Shown here in pieces: positions 23,723 to 38,273 of a stretch of 64,000 bases of DNA. Each line of letters begins with the position of its first letter. Positions within the stretch are counted from its first letter, which is position 1. A model generated the notes under the pieces. It saw nothing but the letters and a program-made list of their open reading frames with translations. It was not told where the DNA came from and ran no database searches. The translations under genes and the position numbers were made by a program. This DNA comes from Mesocentrotus franciscanus (Eukaryota; Echinodermata; Echinoidea; Camarodonta; Strongylocentrotidae), in contig CP137667.1 in the NCBI GenBank assembly GCA_037976565.1, positions 32,620,790-32,684,789 on the forward strand. Direction: 5' to 3'.

Positions 23723-24403
23723 TAGTATATAAATAGTCTTAGCAGACAAAAGAACTTATTATAAAGTGGGTCTTTCATGTGCACTGTATGGTACAGAATT
23801 CATATAGCTTGAGTTGAAAATGTGATGTTCTGCAAAAAATCTTCACTTTTAAAGGTTGCCTCAGAAAAGGTATTTCGGTTTTTGATGGAGACTAACTGGA
23901 TGTGTTTAGATAGAAATAGTTTGGGGGAGAGGAGTGTTGTGTTGCCACTCATGCATTAATACAATTCAGTATGAACAGATAACTGAACTACTCAAAAGAC
24001 TAGTAGCTATAAATATTTTGTTTATAATTTTTATATTTTTAAATTCAGAGTGGATCATAAGGTTTGAATTATGTCATCATGGGTCTCAAAGCAGTATCAA
24101 AGTATACTTCAGGGTCACTACTCACTATAGGAGGATTGATATCTAGATCACAGTGTAATTATTTAAAGCACAGCTACATTTACACACTCTACGTATACAT
24201 TTATATATAATGCATACTTTTAGTCATGAATGATTATATAGCATTTAGGCAATGTCAAAAATGTGTCTCAATAATCAAAAAAACATTGTTCCTTTTTCGT
24301 GTTTTTAATTCTACAGATACAAATACAGCTCTATTTATTGAAATCAATCAATTGAAAAAATATACATTCTAAAATGTTGGCATCAACCATGGTTCATATG
24401 GAT

Positions 24404-24560
24404 GTGTTTGTGATCAAGTGGATAAGTCCCTGGACAGTGAACCACGAATAATGGGGTTCAAAACTTTGTCGTACGTAGCACTGATCTTGTTTGGGAAGAC
24501 ACTAACCTACATTTGCCACACTCAACCTAGGTGTAATAAGTGGGTAACTGGTAGGAACTA
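24404..24560 (+). mobile_element. Amplified SINE copy, representative of the dense array
   Basis: The tRNA-like head (TGATCAAGTGG, then GGGGTTCAAAACT) is followed by TTTGGGAAGACACTAACC and CACACTCAACCTAGGTG. In most dense-array copies box A is TGGTCAAGTGG and box B has decayed to GGTTCAAAACT or GGATCAAAACT. Further copies lie near 25,909, 27,402, 28,891, 30,385, 31,827, 33,317, 34,803, 36,306, 37,771, 39,262, 40,747, 42,171, 43,663, 46,055, 47,526, 49,017, 50,506, 53,427, 54,919, 56,366, 59,180 and 60,878. Confidence 0.6.
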
Positions 24561-24913
24561 TTCCTTGAATTCATCACTATGTAGTTTGTAGCAATGGCTG
24601 TAATTGTCAGTTCTCCTGTTGTTTGACACATGGTCTGTCAACAATTTTCTGAGCTTACTATCCTGCACTAACCAAATTCCTAACTTTAACCCTGCACCGA
24701 AAAGTATACCTATCATTAAACATGAGCCCTAACGATTTTGCAGCCCTTCTCCAAATCCTATATATTTGACTAATAAAGCCTGGAGCAGTTGTCACCTGAG
24801 CATAGCCATACGTATACATGTATATCAAGGCACTAAGATGTATTTGCAGTCTTTCAATGAAAACATGTCCTCTGTTAACGTACTTGTATGAATCACTGTT
24901 TGTATACATGTAG

Positions 24914-25081
24914 GTCCAAACAGTCTGTCTTGTAGATGTTGAGTGTACAACATCAGCCTCTTCACATCACCTCGTAGATGCTTTGTGTTCCCTGCCAAAA
25001 CTTACTGAACTGACACTACAAGGAAAGGATTTCCAGGAGGAGTTCTATTCTACAATGAATGCCAAGGCACTAACCCTACAG
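24914..25081 (+). CDS. LRR exon 4 of 29
   Basis: The acceptor is ATACATGTAG and the donor CAG/GTTTGT. It begins VQTVCLVDVECTTS and continues LCSLPKLTELTLQGKDFQEE, ending KALTLQ. It is the first of the dense array. Leu replaces the usual Met in CSMPK (CTG for ATG). Residue 5 is Cys (TGT). Confidence 0.75.
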
Positions 25082-26409
25082 GTTTGTTTGTGTGTTTGAA
25101 CGCTATATCCACGCCATGATGAATTCATATACACATGTAGCAGGGGAGATGAATTTAAGGAGTCATGATATTATAGCAACAGTCAATACTTGTTCAAATT
25201 TTGTAATTTTTTATATCAAATATATAAAAGTCTTAGCCAACAAAGGAAATTAATATGAAGAGGGTCTTTCATGTTCAGTGTATGATACAGAATATATATA
25301 GCTTGAGTTGAAAATATGATGTTCTGCATGAAAACTTCACTTTTAAAGATTTACCTCAGAAAAAGGTATTTCGGTTTTTGATAGAGACTAACTGGATGTG
25401 TTTAGATAAAAATTGTTTGGGGGAGAGGAGTGTTGTGTTGCCACTCATGCATTAATACAATTCAGTATGAACAGATAACTGAACTACTCAAAAGACTAGT
25501 AGCTATAAATATTTTGTTTATAATTTTTATATTTTTAAATTCAGAGCGGATCATAAGGTTTGAATTATGTCATCATGGGTCTCAAAGCAGTATCAAAGTA
25601 TACTTCAGGGTCACTACTCACTATAGGAGGATTGATATCTAGATCACAGTGTAATTATTTAAAGCACAGCTACATTTACACACTCTACGTATACATTCAT
25701 ATATAATGCATACTTTTAGTCATGAATGATTATATAGCATTTAGGCAATGTCAAAAATGTGTCTCAATAATCAAAAAAACATTGTTCCTTCTTCGTGTTT
25801 TTAATTCTACAGATACAAATACAGCTCTATTTATTGAAATCAATCAATTGAAAAAATATACATTCTAAAATGTTGGCATCAACCATGGTTCATATTGATG
25901 TGTTTGTGGTCAAGTGGATAAGTCCCTGGACAGTGAACCACGAATAATGGGGTTCAAAACTTTGTTGTACGTAGCACTGATCTTGTTTGGGAAGACACTA
26001 ACCTACATTTCCCACACTCAACCTAGGTGTAATAAGTGGGTAACTGGTATGAACTATTCCTTGAATTCATCACTATGTAGTTTGTAGCAATGGCTGTAAT
26101 TGTCAGTTCTCCTGTTGTTTGACACATGGTCTGTCAACAATTTTCTGAGCTTACTATCCTGCACTAACCAAATTCCTAACTTTAACCCTGCACCGAAAAG
26201 TATACCTATCATTAAACATGAGCCCTAACGATTTTGCAGCCCTTCTCCAAATCCTATATATTTGACTAATAAAGCCTGGAGCAGTTGTCACCTGAGCATA
26301 GCCATACGTATACATGTATATCAAGGCACTAAGATATATTTGCAGTCTTTCAATGAAAACATGTCCTCTGTTAATGTACTTGTATGAATCACTGTTTGTA
26401 TACATGTAG

Positions 26410-26577
26410 GTCCAAACAGTCTGTCTTGTAGATGTTGAGTGTACAACATCAGCCTCTTCACATCACCTCGTAGATGCTTTGTGTTCCATGCCAAAACTGA
26501 CTGAACTGACACTACAAGGAAAGGATTTCCAGGAGGAGTTCTATTCTACAATGAATGCCAAGGCGCTAACCCTACAG
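26410..26577 (+). CDS. LRR exon 5 of 29
   Basis: Same type as exon 4 with CSMPK restored. Residue 5 is Cys (TGT) and residue 17 Ser (TCA). Donor CAG/GTTTGT. Phase 0. Confidence 0.75.
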
Positions 26578-27902
26578 GTTTGTTTGTGTGTTTGAACGCT
26601 ATATCCACGCCATGATGAATTCATATACACATGTAGCAGGGAGATGAATTTAAGGAGTCATGATATTATAGCAACAGTCAATACTTGTTCAAATTTTGTA
26701 ATTTTTATATCAAATATATAAAAGTCTTAGCCAACAAAGGAAATTAATATGAAGAGGGTCTTTCATGTGCAGTGTATGATACAGAATATATATAGCTTGA
26801 GTTGAAAATATGATGTTCTGCATAAAAACTTCACTTTTAAAGATTTACCTCAGAAAAGGTATTTCGGTTTTTGATGGAGACTAACTGGATGTGTTTAGAT
26901 AAAAATTGTTTGGGGGAGAGGAGTGTTGTGTTGCCACTCATGCATTAATACAATTCAGTATGAACAGATAACTGAACTACTCAAAAGACTAGTAGCTATA
27001 AATATTTTGTTTATAATTTTTATATTTTTAAATTCAGAGCGGATCATAAGGTTTGAATTATGTCATCATGGGTCTCAAAGCAGTATCAAAGTATACTTCA
27101 GGGTCACTACTCACTATAGGAGGATTGATATCTAGATCACAGTGTAATTATTTAAAGCACAGCTACATTTACACACTCTACGTATACATTCATATATAAT
27201 GCATACTTTTAGTCATGAATGATTATATAGCATTTAGGCAATGTCAAAAATGTGTCTCAATAATCAAAAAAACATTGTTCCTTTTTCGTGTTTTTAATTC
27301 TACAGATACAAATACAGCTCTATTTATTGAAATCAATCAATTGAAAAAATATACATTCTAAAATGTTGGCATCAACCATGGTTCATATGGATGTGTTTGT
27401 GGTCAAGTGGATAAGTCCCTGGACAGTGAACCACGAATAATGGGGTTCAAAACTTTGTCGTACGTAGCACTGATCTTGTTTGGGAAGACACTAACCTACA
27501 TTTGCCACACTCAACCTAGGTGTAATAAGTGGGTAACTGGTATGAACTATTCCTTGAATTCATCACTATGTAGTTTGTAGCAATGGCTGTAATTGTCAGT
27601 TCTCCTGTTGTTTGACACATGGTCTGTCAACAATTTTCTGAGCTTACTATCCTGCACTAACCAAATTCCTAACTTTAACCCTGCACCGAAAAGTATACCT
27701 ATCATTAAACATGAGCCCAAACGTTTTTGCAGCCCTTCTCCAAATCCTATATATTTGACTAATAAAGCCTGGAGCAGTTGTCACCTGAGCATAGCCATTT
27801 ACATACATGTATATCAAGGCACTAAGATATATTTGCAGTCTTTCAATGAAAACATGTCTTCTGTTAATGAACTTGTGTGAATCATTGTTTGTATACATGT
27901 AG

Positions 27903-28070
27903 GTCCAAACAGTCAGTCTTGTAGATGTTGAGTGTACAACTTCAGCCTCTTTACATCACCTCGTAGATGCTTTGTGTTCCATGCCAAAACTGACTGAACT
28001 GACACTACAAGGAAAGGATTTCCAGGAGGAGTTCTATTCTACAATGAATGCCAAGGCGCTAACCCTACAG
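27903..28070 (+). CDS. LRR exon 6 of 29
   Basis: Type-4 exon with Ser (AGT) at residue 5 and Leu (TTA) at residue 17. Donor CAG/GTTTGT. Phase 0. Confidence 0.75.
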
Positions 28071-29392
28071 GTTTGTATGTGTGTTTGAACGCTATATCCA
28101 CGCCATGATGAATGCATATACACATGTAGCAGGGAGATGAATTTAAGGAGTCATGATATTATAGCAACAGTCAATACTTGTTCAAATTTTGTAATTTTTT
28201 ATATCAAATATATAAAAGTCTTAGCCAACAAAGGAAATTAATATGAAGAGGGTCTTTCATGTGCAGTGTATGATACAGAATATATATAGCTTGAGTTGAA
28301 AATATGATGTTCTGCAAAAAAACTCACTTTTAAAGATTTACCTCAGAAAAGGTATTTCGGTTTTTGATGGAGACTAACTGGATGTGTTTAGATAGAAATT
28401 GTTTGGGGGAGAGGAGTGTTGTGTTGCCACTCATGCATTAATACAATTCAGTATGAACAGATAACTGAACTACTCAAAAGACTAGTAGCTATAAATATTT
28501 TGTTTATAATTTTTATATTTTTAAATTCAGAGCGGATCATAAGGTTTGAATTATGTCATCATGGGTCTCAAAGCAGTATCAAAGTATACTTCAGGGTCAC
28601 TACTCACTATAGGAGGATTGATATCTAGATCACAGTGTAATTATTTAAAGCACAGCTACATTTACACACTCTACATATACATTCATATATAATGCATACT
28701 TTTAGTCATGAATGATTATATAGCATTTAGGCAATGTCAAAAATGTGTCTCAATAATCAAAAACATTGTTCCTTTTTCGTGTTTTTAATTCTACAGATAC
28801 AAATACAGCTCTATTTATTGAAATCAATCAATTGAAAAAATATACATTCTAAAATGTTGGCATCAACCATGGTTCATATGGATGTGTTTGTGGTCAAGTG
28901 GATAAGTCCCTGGACAGTGAACCACGAATAATGGGGTTCAAAACTTTGTCGTACGTAGCACTGATCTTGTTTGGGAAGACACTAACCTACATTTGCCACA
29001 CTCAACCTAGGTGTAATAAGTGGGTAACTGGTATGAACTATTCCTTGAATTCATCACTATGTAGTTTGTAGCAATGGCTGTAATTGTCAGTTCTCCTGTT
29101 GTTTGACACATGGTCTGTCAACAATTTTCTGAGCTTACTATCCTGCACTAACCAAATTCTAACTTTAACCCTGCACCGAAAAGTATACCTATCATTAAAC
29201 ATGAGCCCAAACGTTTTTGCAGCCCTTCTCCAAATCCTATATATTTGACTAATAAAGCCTGGAGCAGTTGTCACCTGAGCATAGCCATTCACATACATGT
29301 ATATCAAGGCACTAAGATATATTTGCAGTCTTTCAATGAAAACATGTCTTCTGTTAATGAACTTGTGTGAATCATTGTTTGTATACATGTAG

Positions 29393-29560
29393 GTCCAAAC
29401 AGTCAGTCTTGTAGATGTTGAGTGTACAACTTCAGCCTCTTTACATCACCTCGTAGATGCTTTGTGTTCCATGCCAAAACTGACTGAACTGACACTACAA
29501 GGAAAGGATTTCCAGGAGGAGTTCTATTCTACAATGAATGCCAAGGCGCTAACCCTACAG
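29393..29560 (+). CDS. LRR exon 7 of 29
   Basis: Nearly identical to exon 6, with Ser (AGT) at residue 5. Phase 0 at both ends. Confidence 0.75.
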
Positions 29561-30858
29561 GTTTGTTTGTGTGTTTGAACGCTATATCCACGCCATGATG
29601 AATTCATATACACATGTAGCAGGGGAGATGAATTTAAGGAGTCATGATATTATAGCAACAGTCAATACTTGTTCAAATTTTGTAATTTTTATATCAAATA
29701 TATAAAAGTCTTAGCCAACAAAGGAAATTAATATGAAGAGGGTCTTTCATGTGCAGTGTATGATACAGAATATATATAGCTTGAGTTGAAAATATGATGT
29801 TCTGCAAAAAAAACCTCACTTTTAAAGATTTACCTCAGAAAAGGTATTTCGGTTTTTGATGGAGACTAACTGGATGTGTTTAGATAGAAATTGTTTGGGG
29901 GAGAGGAGTGTTGTGTTGCTACTCATGCATTAATACAATTCAGTATGAACAGATAACTGAACTACTCAAAAGACTAGTAGCTATAAATATTTTGTTTATA
30001 ATTTTTATATTTTTAATTTCAGAGCGGATCATTAGGTTTGAATTATGTCATCATTGGTCTAAAAGCAGTATCAAAGTATACTTCAGGGTCACTACTCACT
30101 ATAGGAGGATTGATATCTAGATCACAGTGTAATTATTTAAAGCACAGCTACATTTACACACGCTACATATACATTCATGTATAATGCATACTTTTAGTCA
30201 TGAATGTATTATATAGCATTTAGGCAATGTCAAAAATGTGTCTGAATAATCAACAAAACATTGTTCCTTTTTCGTTTTTTTATTCTGCAGATACAAATAC
30301 AGCTCTATTTATTTAAATCAATCATATGAATAATACAATTCTAAAATAATTGGCATCAACCACGGTTCATGTAGAGGTGTTTGTGGTCAAGTGGATAAGT
30401 CCCTGGACAGTGAACCACGAATAATGGGGATCAAAACTTTGTCGTACGTAGCACTGATCTTGTTTGGGAAGACACTAACCTACATTTGCCACACTCAACC
30501 TAGGTGTAATAAGTGGGTAACTGGTAGGAACTATTCCTTGAATTCATCACTATGTAGTTTGTAGCAATGGCTGTAATTGTCGGTCCTCCTGTTGTTCGAC
30601 ACATGCTCTGTCAACAATTTTCTGAGCTTTAACCCTGTACAAAAAAAGTATACCTATCATTAAACCTAAGCTCAAACGTATTTGCAGCCCTTCTCCAAAT
30701 CCTATATATTTGACTAAATAAAGCCTGGAGCATTTGTCACCTGAGCATAGCCATACACATACATGTATATCAAGGCACTAAGATATATTTGCAGTCTTTC
30801 AATGAAAACATGTCATCTGTTAATGTACTTGTATGAATCACTGTTTGTATACATGTAG

Positions 30859-31026
30859 GTCCAAACAGTCGGTCTTGCAGATGTTGATTGTACAACATCA
30901 GCCTCTTCACATCACCTCGTAGATGCTTTGTGTTCCATGCCAAAACTGACTAAACTGACACTACAAGGAAAGAATTTCCAGGAGGAGTTCTATTCTACAC
31001 TGAATGCAAAGGTGTCAACCTTACAG
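30859..31026 (+). CDS. LRR exon 8 of 29 (Gly-type)
   Basis: It begins VQTVGLADVDCTTSASS and includes MPKLTKLTLQGKNFQEE, ending KVSTLQ, with donor CAG/GTATGA. Residue 5 is Gly (GGT). Lys replaces Glu in LTxL, Asn replaces Asp before FQEE, and Val replaces Ala near the end. Recurs as exons 9, 10, 17, 25 and 29. Confidence 0.75.
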
Positions 31027-32344
31027 GTATGAATGTGTGTTTGTAGTCTATATCCATGCCATGATGAATGTATGTACACATGTAGCAGTGGAGATGAGTT
31101 AAGGAGTTATGATATTTTAGCAACAGTCAATATTTTGTCAATGTATGTAAAGTTTTAATTTGAAAATATATAATAGTGTTAGCAGACAATGGAACATTAT
31201 TAGAAATAAGGTCTTTCATGTGCAGTGTATGATACAGAAATTCATAGAGCTTGAGTTGAAAATATGTTCTACCAAAAAAAAATCAATCTTAAAGGTTTGC
31301 CTTGGAAAAGGTATTTTTGTTTTTGATGGAGACTAACTGGATGTGTTTAAGAATTTGGGGGATAGGGGGGTTGTATGTTGCTACTTATGCATTAATACAA
31401 TTCAGTATGAACAGATAACTGAAGTACTCTAAAGACTAGTAGCTACAAATATTTTGTTTATAATTTTTATATTTTTACAGCCAGTTTGATTCATAAGGTT
31501 AGAATTATGTCATCATTGCAAAGTATACTTCAGAGTCAATACTCACTATTGAAGGATAGATATCTAGATCACAGTGTATTTATTTAAGGACAGCTACATT
31601 TACACACGCTACATATACATTCATGTATAATGCATACTTTTAGACATGAATGTATTATATAGCATTTAGACAATGTCAAATATGTGTCTAAATAATCGAA
31701 ATAGCGATAGTTCCTTCTTTGTATTATTAGTTCTACAAACAAATACAGCTTTATTTATTTAAATCAATCATATGAATAATATACATTCTAAAATAATGGG
31801 CATCAACCATGGTTCATGCAGAGGTGTTTGTGGTCCAGTGGATAAGTCTCTGGACAGTGAACCATGAGGTATGGGGTTTAAATTCCTGCCGTAAGTAGCA
31901 CTAATGTCCTTTGGCAAGACATTATTCTACATTTGCCATACTCTACCTAGGTGTAGTAAGTCGGTACCTGTTAGGATATATTCCTTGAATGTACTACTAT
32001 GTAGTATGTATTCATTAAATGCCCTAAGGCTGTAGTGTTGGTCCTGCTGTTGCTTAATACATGCTCTGTCAACATATTTTCTGTGCTTACTATCCTGCAC
32101 TAACCGAATTCTTAACTTTAATCCTGCACTAAAAAGTATAGCCATACACATGTTTATCGGATCACGCAGTTATATTTGCAGTCATTCCATTTCAATTAAA
32201 ACATGTAGTCTGGTATGAATGTACTTGTATTGATTACTGTTTGTATACATGTATATCAAGACACTAAGATATATTTGCAGTCTTTCAATGAAAACATGTC
32301 TTCTGTTAATGAACTTGTGTGAATCATTGTTTGTATACATGTAG

Positions 32345-32512
32345 GTCCAAACAGTCGGTCTTGCAGATGTTGATTGTACAACATCATCCTCTTCACATCA
32401 CCTCGTAGATGCTTTGTGTTCCATGCCAAAACTGACTAAACTGACACTACAAGGAAAGAATTTCCAGGAGGAGTTCTATTCTACACTGAATGCAAAGGTG
32501 TCAACCTTACAG
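32345..32512 (+). CDS. LRR exon 9 of 29 (Gly-type)
   Basis: A local duplicate of exon 8, with TTSSSS in place of TTSASS. Donor CAG/GTATGA. Confidence 0.75.
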
Positions 32513-33739
32513 GTATGAATGTGTGTTTGTAGTCTATATCCATGCCATGATGAATGTATGTACACATGTAGCAGTGGAGATGAGTTAAGGAGTTATGATA
32601 TTTTAGCAACAGTCAATATTTTGTCAATGTATGTAAAGTTTTAATTTGAAAATATATAATAGTGTTAGCAGACAATGGAACATTATTAGAAATAAGGTCT
32701 TTCATGTGCAGTGTATGATACAGAAATTCATAGAGCTTGAGTTGAAAATATGTTCTACCAAAAAAATCAATCTTAAAGGTTTGCCTTGGAAAAGGTATTT
32801 TTGTTTTTGATGGAGACTAACTGGATGTGTTTAAGAATTTGGGGGATAGGGGGGTTGTATGTTGCTACTTATGCATTAATACAATTCAGTATGAACAGAT
32901 AACTGAAGTACTCTATATACTAGTAGCTACAAATATTTTGTTTATAATTTTTATATTTTTACAGCCAGTTTGATTCATAAGGTTAGAATTATGTCATCAT
33001 TGCAAAGTATACTTCAGAGTCAATACTCACTATTGAAGGATAGATATCTAGATCACAGTGTATTACTTAAAGGACAGCTACATTTACACACGCTACATAT
33101 ACATTCATGTATAATGCTTACTTTTAGACATGAATGTATTATATAGCATTTAGACAATGTCAAATATGTGTCTAAATAATCGAAATAGCGATAGTTCCTT
33201 CTTTGTATTATTAGTTCTACAAACGCAATACAGCTTTATTTATTTAAATCAATCATATGAATAATATACATTCTAAAATAATGGGCATCAACCACGGTTC
33301 ATGCAGAGGTGTTTGTGGTCCAGTGGATAAGTCTCTGGACATTGAACCATGAGGTATGGGGTTTAAATTCCTGCCGTAAGTAGCACTAATGTCCTTTGGC
33401 AAGACATTATTCTACATTTGCCATACTCTACCTAGGTGTAGTAAGTCGGTACCTGTTAGGATATATTCCTTGAATGTACTACTATGTAGTATGTATTCAT
33501 TAAATGCCCTAAGGCTGTAGTGTTGGTCCTGCTGTCGCTTAATACATGCTCTGTCAACATATTTTCTGTGCTTGCTATCCTACACTAACCGAATTCTTAA
33601 CTTTAATCCTGCACTAAAAAGTATAGCCATACACATGTTTATCGGATCACGCAGTTATATTTGCAGTCATTCCATTTCAATTAAAACATGTAGTCTGGTA
33701 TGAATGTACTTGTATTGATTACTGTTTGTATACATGTAG

Positions 33740-33750
33740 GTCAAGACACT
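33740..33750 (+). pseudogene. Eleven-base stub of a deleted LRR exon
   Basis: After TATACATGTAG the bases GTCAAGACACT match the first 11 bases of the exon type at 52428. They continue straight into AAGATATATTTGCAG, the intron segment normally preceded by ATCAAGGCACT. A crossover in the shared CAAGRCACT would leave this. Equivalent stubs lie at 35225-35235 and, with changes, 56789-56799. Confidence 0.65.
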
Positions 33751-33829
33751 AAGATATATTTGCAGTCTTTCAATGAAAACATGTCTTCTGTTAATGAACT
33801 TGTGTGAATCATTGTTTGTATACATGTAG

Positions 33830-33997
33830 GTCCAAACAGTCGGTCTTGCAGATGTTGATTGTACAACATCATCCTCTTCACATCACCTCGTAGATGCTTT
33901 GTGTTCCATGCCAAAACTGACTAAACTGACACTACAAGGAAAGAATTTCCAGGAGGAGTTCTATTCTACACTGAATGCAAAGGTGTCAACCTTACAG
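33830..33997 (+). CDS. LRR exon 10 of 29 (Gly-type)
   Basis: Matches exon 9 through the visible coding sequence (GLADVDC, TTSSSS, KVSTLQ). Donor CAG/GTATGA. Phase 0. Confidence 0.75.
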
Positions 33998-35314
33998 GTA
34001 TGAATGTGTGTTTGTAGTCTATATCCATGCCATGATGAATGTATGTACACATGTAGCAGTGGAGATGAGTTAAGGAGTTATGATATTTTAGCAACAGTCA
34101 ATATTTTGTCAATGTATGTAAAGTTTTAATTTGAAAATATATAATAGTGTTAGCAGACAATGGAACATTATTAGAAATAAGGTCTTTCATGTGCAGTGTA
34201 TGATACAGAAATTCATAGAGCTTGAGTTGAAAATATGTTCTACCAAAAAAAAATCAATCTTAAAGGTTTGCCTTGGAAAAGGTATTTTGTTTTTGATGGA
34301 GACTAACTGGATGTGTTTAAGAATTTGGGGGATAGGGGGGTTGTATGTTGCTACTTATGCATTAATACAATTCAGTATGAACAGATAACTGAAGTACTCT
34401 ATATACTAGTAGCTACAAATATTTTGTTTATAATTTTTATATTTTTACAGCCAGTTTGATTCATAAGGTTAGAATTATGTCATCATTGCAAAGTATACTT
34501 CAGAGTCAATACTCACTATTGAAGGATAGATATCTAGATCACAGTGTATTACTTAAAGGACAGCTACATTTACACACGCTACATATACATTCATGTATAA
34601 TGCTTACTTTTAGACATGAATGTATTATATAGCATTTAGACAATGTCAAATATGTGTCTAAATAATCGAAATAGCGATAGTTCCTTCTTTGTATTATTAG
34701 TTCTACAACGCAATACAGCTTTATTTATTTAAATCAATCATATGAATAATATACATTCTAAAATAATGGGCATCAACCACGGTTCATGCAGAGGTGTTTG
34801 TGGTCCAGTGGATAAGTCTCTGGACATTGAACCATGAGGTATGGGGTTTAAATTCCTGCCGTAAGTAGCACTAATGTCCTTTGGCAAGACATTATTCTAC
34901 ATTTGCCATACTCTACCTAGGTGTAGTAAGTCGGTACCTGTTAGGATATATTCCTTGAATGTACTACTATGTAGTATGTATTCATTAAATGCCCTAAGGC
35001 TGTAGTGTTGGTCCTGCTGTTAATACATGCTCTGTCAACATATTTTCTGTGCTTGCTATCCTACACTAACCGAATTCTTAACTTTAATCCTGCACTAAAA
35101 AGTATAGCCATACACATACATGTTTATCGGATCACGCAGTTATATTTGCAGTCATTCCATTTCAATTAAAACATGTAGTCTGGTATGAATGTACTTGTAT
35201 TGATTACTGTTTGTATACATGTAGGTCAAGACACTAAGATATATTTGCAGTCTTTCAATGAAAACATGTCTTCTGTTAATGAACTTGTGTGAATCATTGT
35301 TTGTATACATGTAG

Positions 35315-35482
35315 GTCCAAACAGTCTGTCTTGTAGATGTTGAGTGTACAACTTCAGCCTCTTTACATCACCTCGTAGATGCTTTGTGTTCCATGCCAAA
35401 ACTGACTGAACTGACACTACAAGGAAAGGATTTCCAGGAGGAGTTCTATTCTACAATGAATGCCAAGGCGCTAACCCTACAG
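35315..35482 (+). CDS. LRR exon 11 of 29
   Basis: Type-4 exon with Cys (TGT) at residue 5 and Leu at 17. It starts the larger repeat that recurs from 45066. Donor CAG/GTTTGT. Confidence 0.75.
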
Positions 35483-36779
35483 GTTTGTATGTGTGTTTGT
35501 ACGCTATATCCACGCCATGATGAATTCATATACACATGTAGCAGGGAGATGAATTTAAGGAGTTATGATATTATAGCAACAGTCAATACTTGGTCAAATT
35601 TTGTAATTTTTATATCAAATATATAAAAGTCTTAGCCAACAAAGGAAATTAATATGAAGAGGGTCTTTCATGTGCAGTGTATGATACAGAATATATATAG
35701 CTTGAGTTGAAAATATGATGTTCTGCAAAAAAACTTCACTTTTAAAGATTTACCTCAGAAAAGGTATTTCGGTTTTTGATGGAGACTAACTGGATGTGTT
35801 TAGATAGAAATTGTTTGGGGGAGAGGAGTGTTGTGTTGCTACTCATGCATTAATACAATTCAGTATGAACAGATAACTGAACTACTCAAAAGACTAGTAG
35901 CTATAAATATTTTGTTTATAATTTTTATATTTTTAAGTTCAGAGCGGATCATAAGGTTTGAATTATTTCATCATGGGTCTAAAAGCAGTATCAAAGTATA
36001 CTTCAGGTTCAATACTCACTATAGGAGGATTGATATCTAGATCACAGTGTAATTATTTAAAGCACAGCTACATTTACACACGCTACATATACATTCATGT
36101 ATAATGCATACTTTTAGTCATGAATGTATTATATAGCATTTAGGCAATGTCAAAAATGTGTCTGAATAATCAACAAAACATTGTTCCTTTTTCGTGTTTT
36201 TAATTCTGCCGATATAAATACAGCTCTATTTATTGAAATCAATCAATTGAAAAATATACATTCTAAAATGTTGGCATCAACCATGGTTCATATAGACGAG
36301 TTTGTGGTCAAGTGGATAAGTCCCTGGACAGTGAACCACGAATAATGGGGATCAAAACTTTGTCATACGTAGCACTGATCTTGTTTGGGAAGACACTAAC
36401 CTACATTTGCCACACTCAACCTAGGTGTAATAAGTGGGTAACTGGTAGGAACTATTCCTTGAATTCATCACTATGTAGTTTGTAGCAATGGCTGTAATTG
36501 TCAGTCCTCCTGTTGTTCGACACATGCTCTGTCAACAATTTTCTGAGCTTTAACCCTGCACAAAAAAAGTATACCTATCATTAAACCTAAGCTCAAACGT
36601 ATTTGCAGCCCTTCTCCAAATCCTATATATTTGACTAAATAAAGCCTGGAGCATTTGTCACCTGAGCATAGCCATACACATACATGTATATCAAGGCACT
36701 AAGATATATTTGCAGTCTTTCAATGAAAACATGTCCTCTGTTAATGTACTTGTATGAATCACTGTTTGTATACATGTAG

Positions 36780-36947
36780 GTCCAAACAGTCCGTCTTGTA
36801 GATGTTGAGTGTACAACATCAGCCTCTTTACATCACCTCGTTGATGCTTTGTGTTCGATGCCAAAACTGACTGAACTGAGACTACAAGGAAAGGACTTCC
36901 AGGAGGAGGTCTATTCTACACTGAATGCAAAGGCGCTAACCCTACAG
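36780..36947 (+). CDS. LRR exon 12 of 29 (Arg-type)
   Basis: It begins VQTVRLVDVEC, with Arg (CGT) at residue 5, then MPKLTELRLQGKDFQEEVY. Arg replaces Thr in the second LRR beta-strand and Val replaces Phe after QEE. All these changes, plus TCG for Ser, are shared only with exon 19 (46533), which marks the pair as copies within a larger duplication. Confidence 0.75.
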
Positions 36948-38273
36948 GTTTGTATGTGTGTTTGTACGCTATATCCATGCCATGATGAATTCTTATACAC
37001 ATGTAGCAGGGGAGATGAGTTTAAGGAGTTATGATATTATAGCAACAGTAAATACTTGTTTAAATTTTGTAATTTTTTATATGAAATATATAAAAGTCTT
37101 AGCCAACAAAGGAAATTAATATGAAGAGGGTCTTTCATGTGCAGTGTATGATACAGAATATATATAGCTTGAGTTGAAAATATGATGTTCTGCATAAAAA
37201 CTTCACTTTTAAAGATTTACCTCAGAAAAGGTATTTCGGTTTTTGATGGAGACTAACTGGATGTGTTTAGATAGAAATAGTTTGGGGGAGAGGAGTGTTG
37301 TGTTGCCACTCATGCATTAATACAATTCAGTATGAACAGATAACTGAACTACTCAAAAGACTAGTAGCTATAAATATTTTGTTTATAATTTTTATATTTT
37401 TAAGTTCAGAGCGGATCATAAGGTTTGAATTATGTCATCATTGGTCTAAAAGCAGTATCAAAGTATACTTCAGGGTCACTACTCACTATAGGAGGATTGA
37501 TATCTAGATCACAGTGTAATTATTTAAAGCACAGCTACATTTACACACTCTACGTATACATTCATATATAATGCATACTTTTAGTCATGAATGATTATAT
37601 AGCATTTAGGCAATGTCAAAAATGTGTCTCAATAATCAAAAAACATTGTTCCTTTTTCGTGTTTTTAATTCTACAGATACAAATACAGCTCTATTTATTG
37701 AAATCAATCAATTGAAAAAATATACATTCTAAAATGTTGGCATCAACCATGGTTCATATGGATGTGTTTGTGGTCAAGTGGATAAGTCCCTGGACAGTGA
37801 ACCACGAATAATGGGGTTCAAAACTTTGTCGTACGTAGCACTGATCTTGTTTGGGAAGACACTAACCTACATTTGCCACACTCAACCTAGGTGTAATAAG
37901 TGGGTAACTGGTAGGAACTATTCCTTGAATTCATCACTATGTAGTTTGTAGCAATGGCTGTAATTGTCAGTTCTCCTGTTGTTTGACACATGGTCTGTCA
38001 ACAATTTTCTGAGCTTACTATCCTGCACTAACCAAATTCCTAACTTTAACCCTGCACCGAAAAGTATACCTATCATTAAACATGAGCTCAAACGATTTTG
38101 CAGCCCTTCTCCAAATCCTATATATTTGACTAATAAAGCCTGGAGCAGTTGTCACCTGAGCATAGCCATACACATACATGTATATCAAGGCACTAAGATA
38201 TATTTGCAGTCTTTCAATGAAAACATGTCCTCTGTTAACGTACTTGTATGAATCACTGTTTGTATACATGTAG

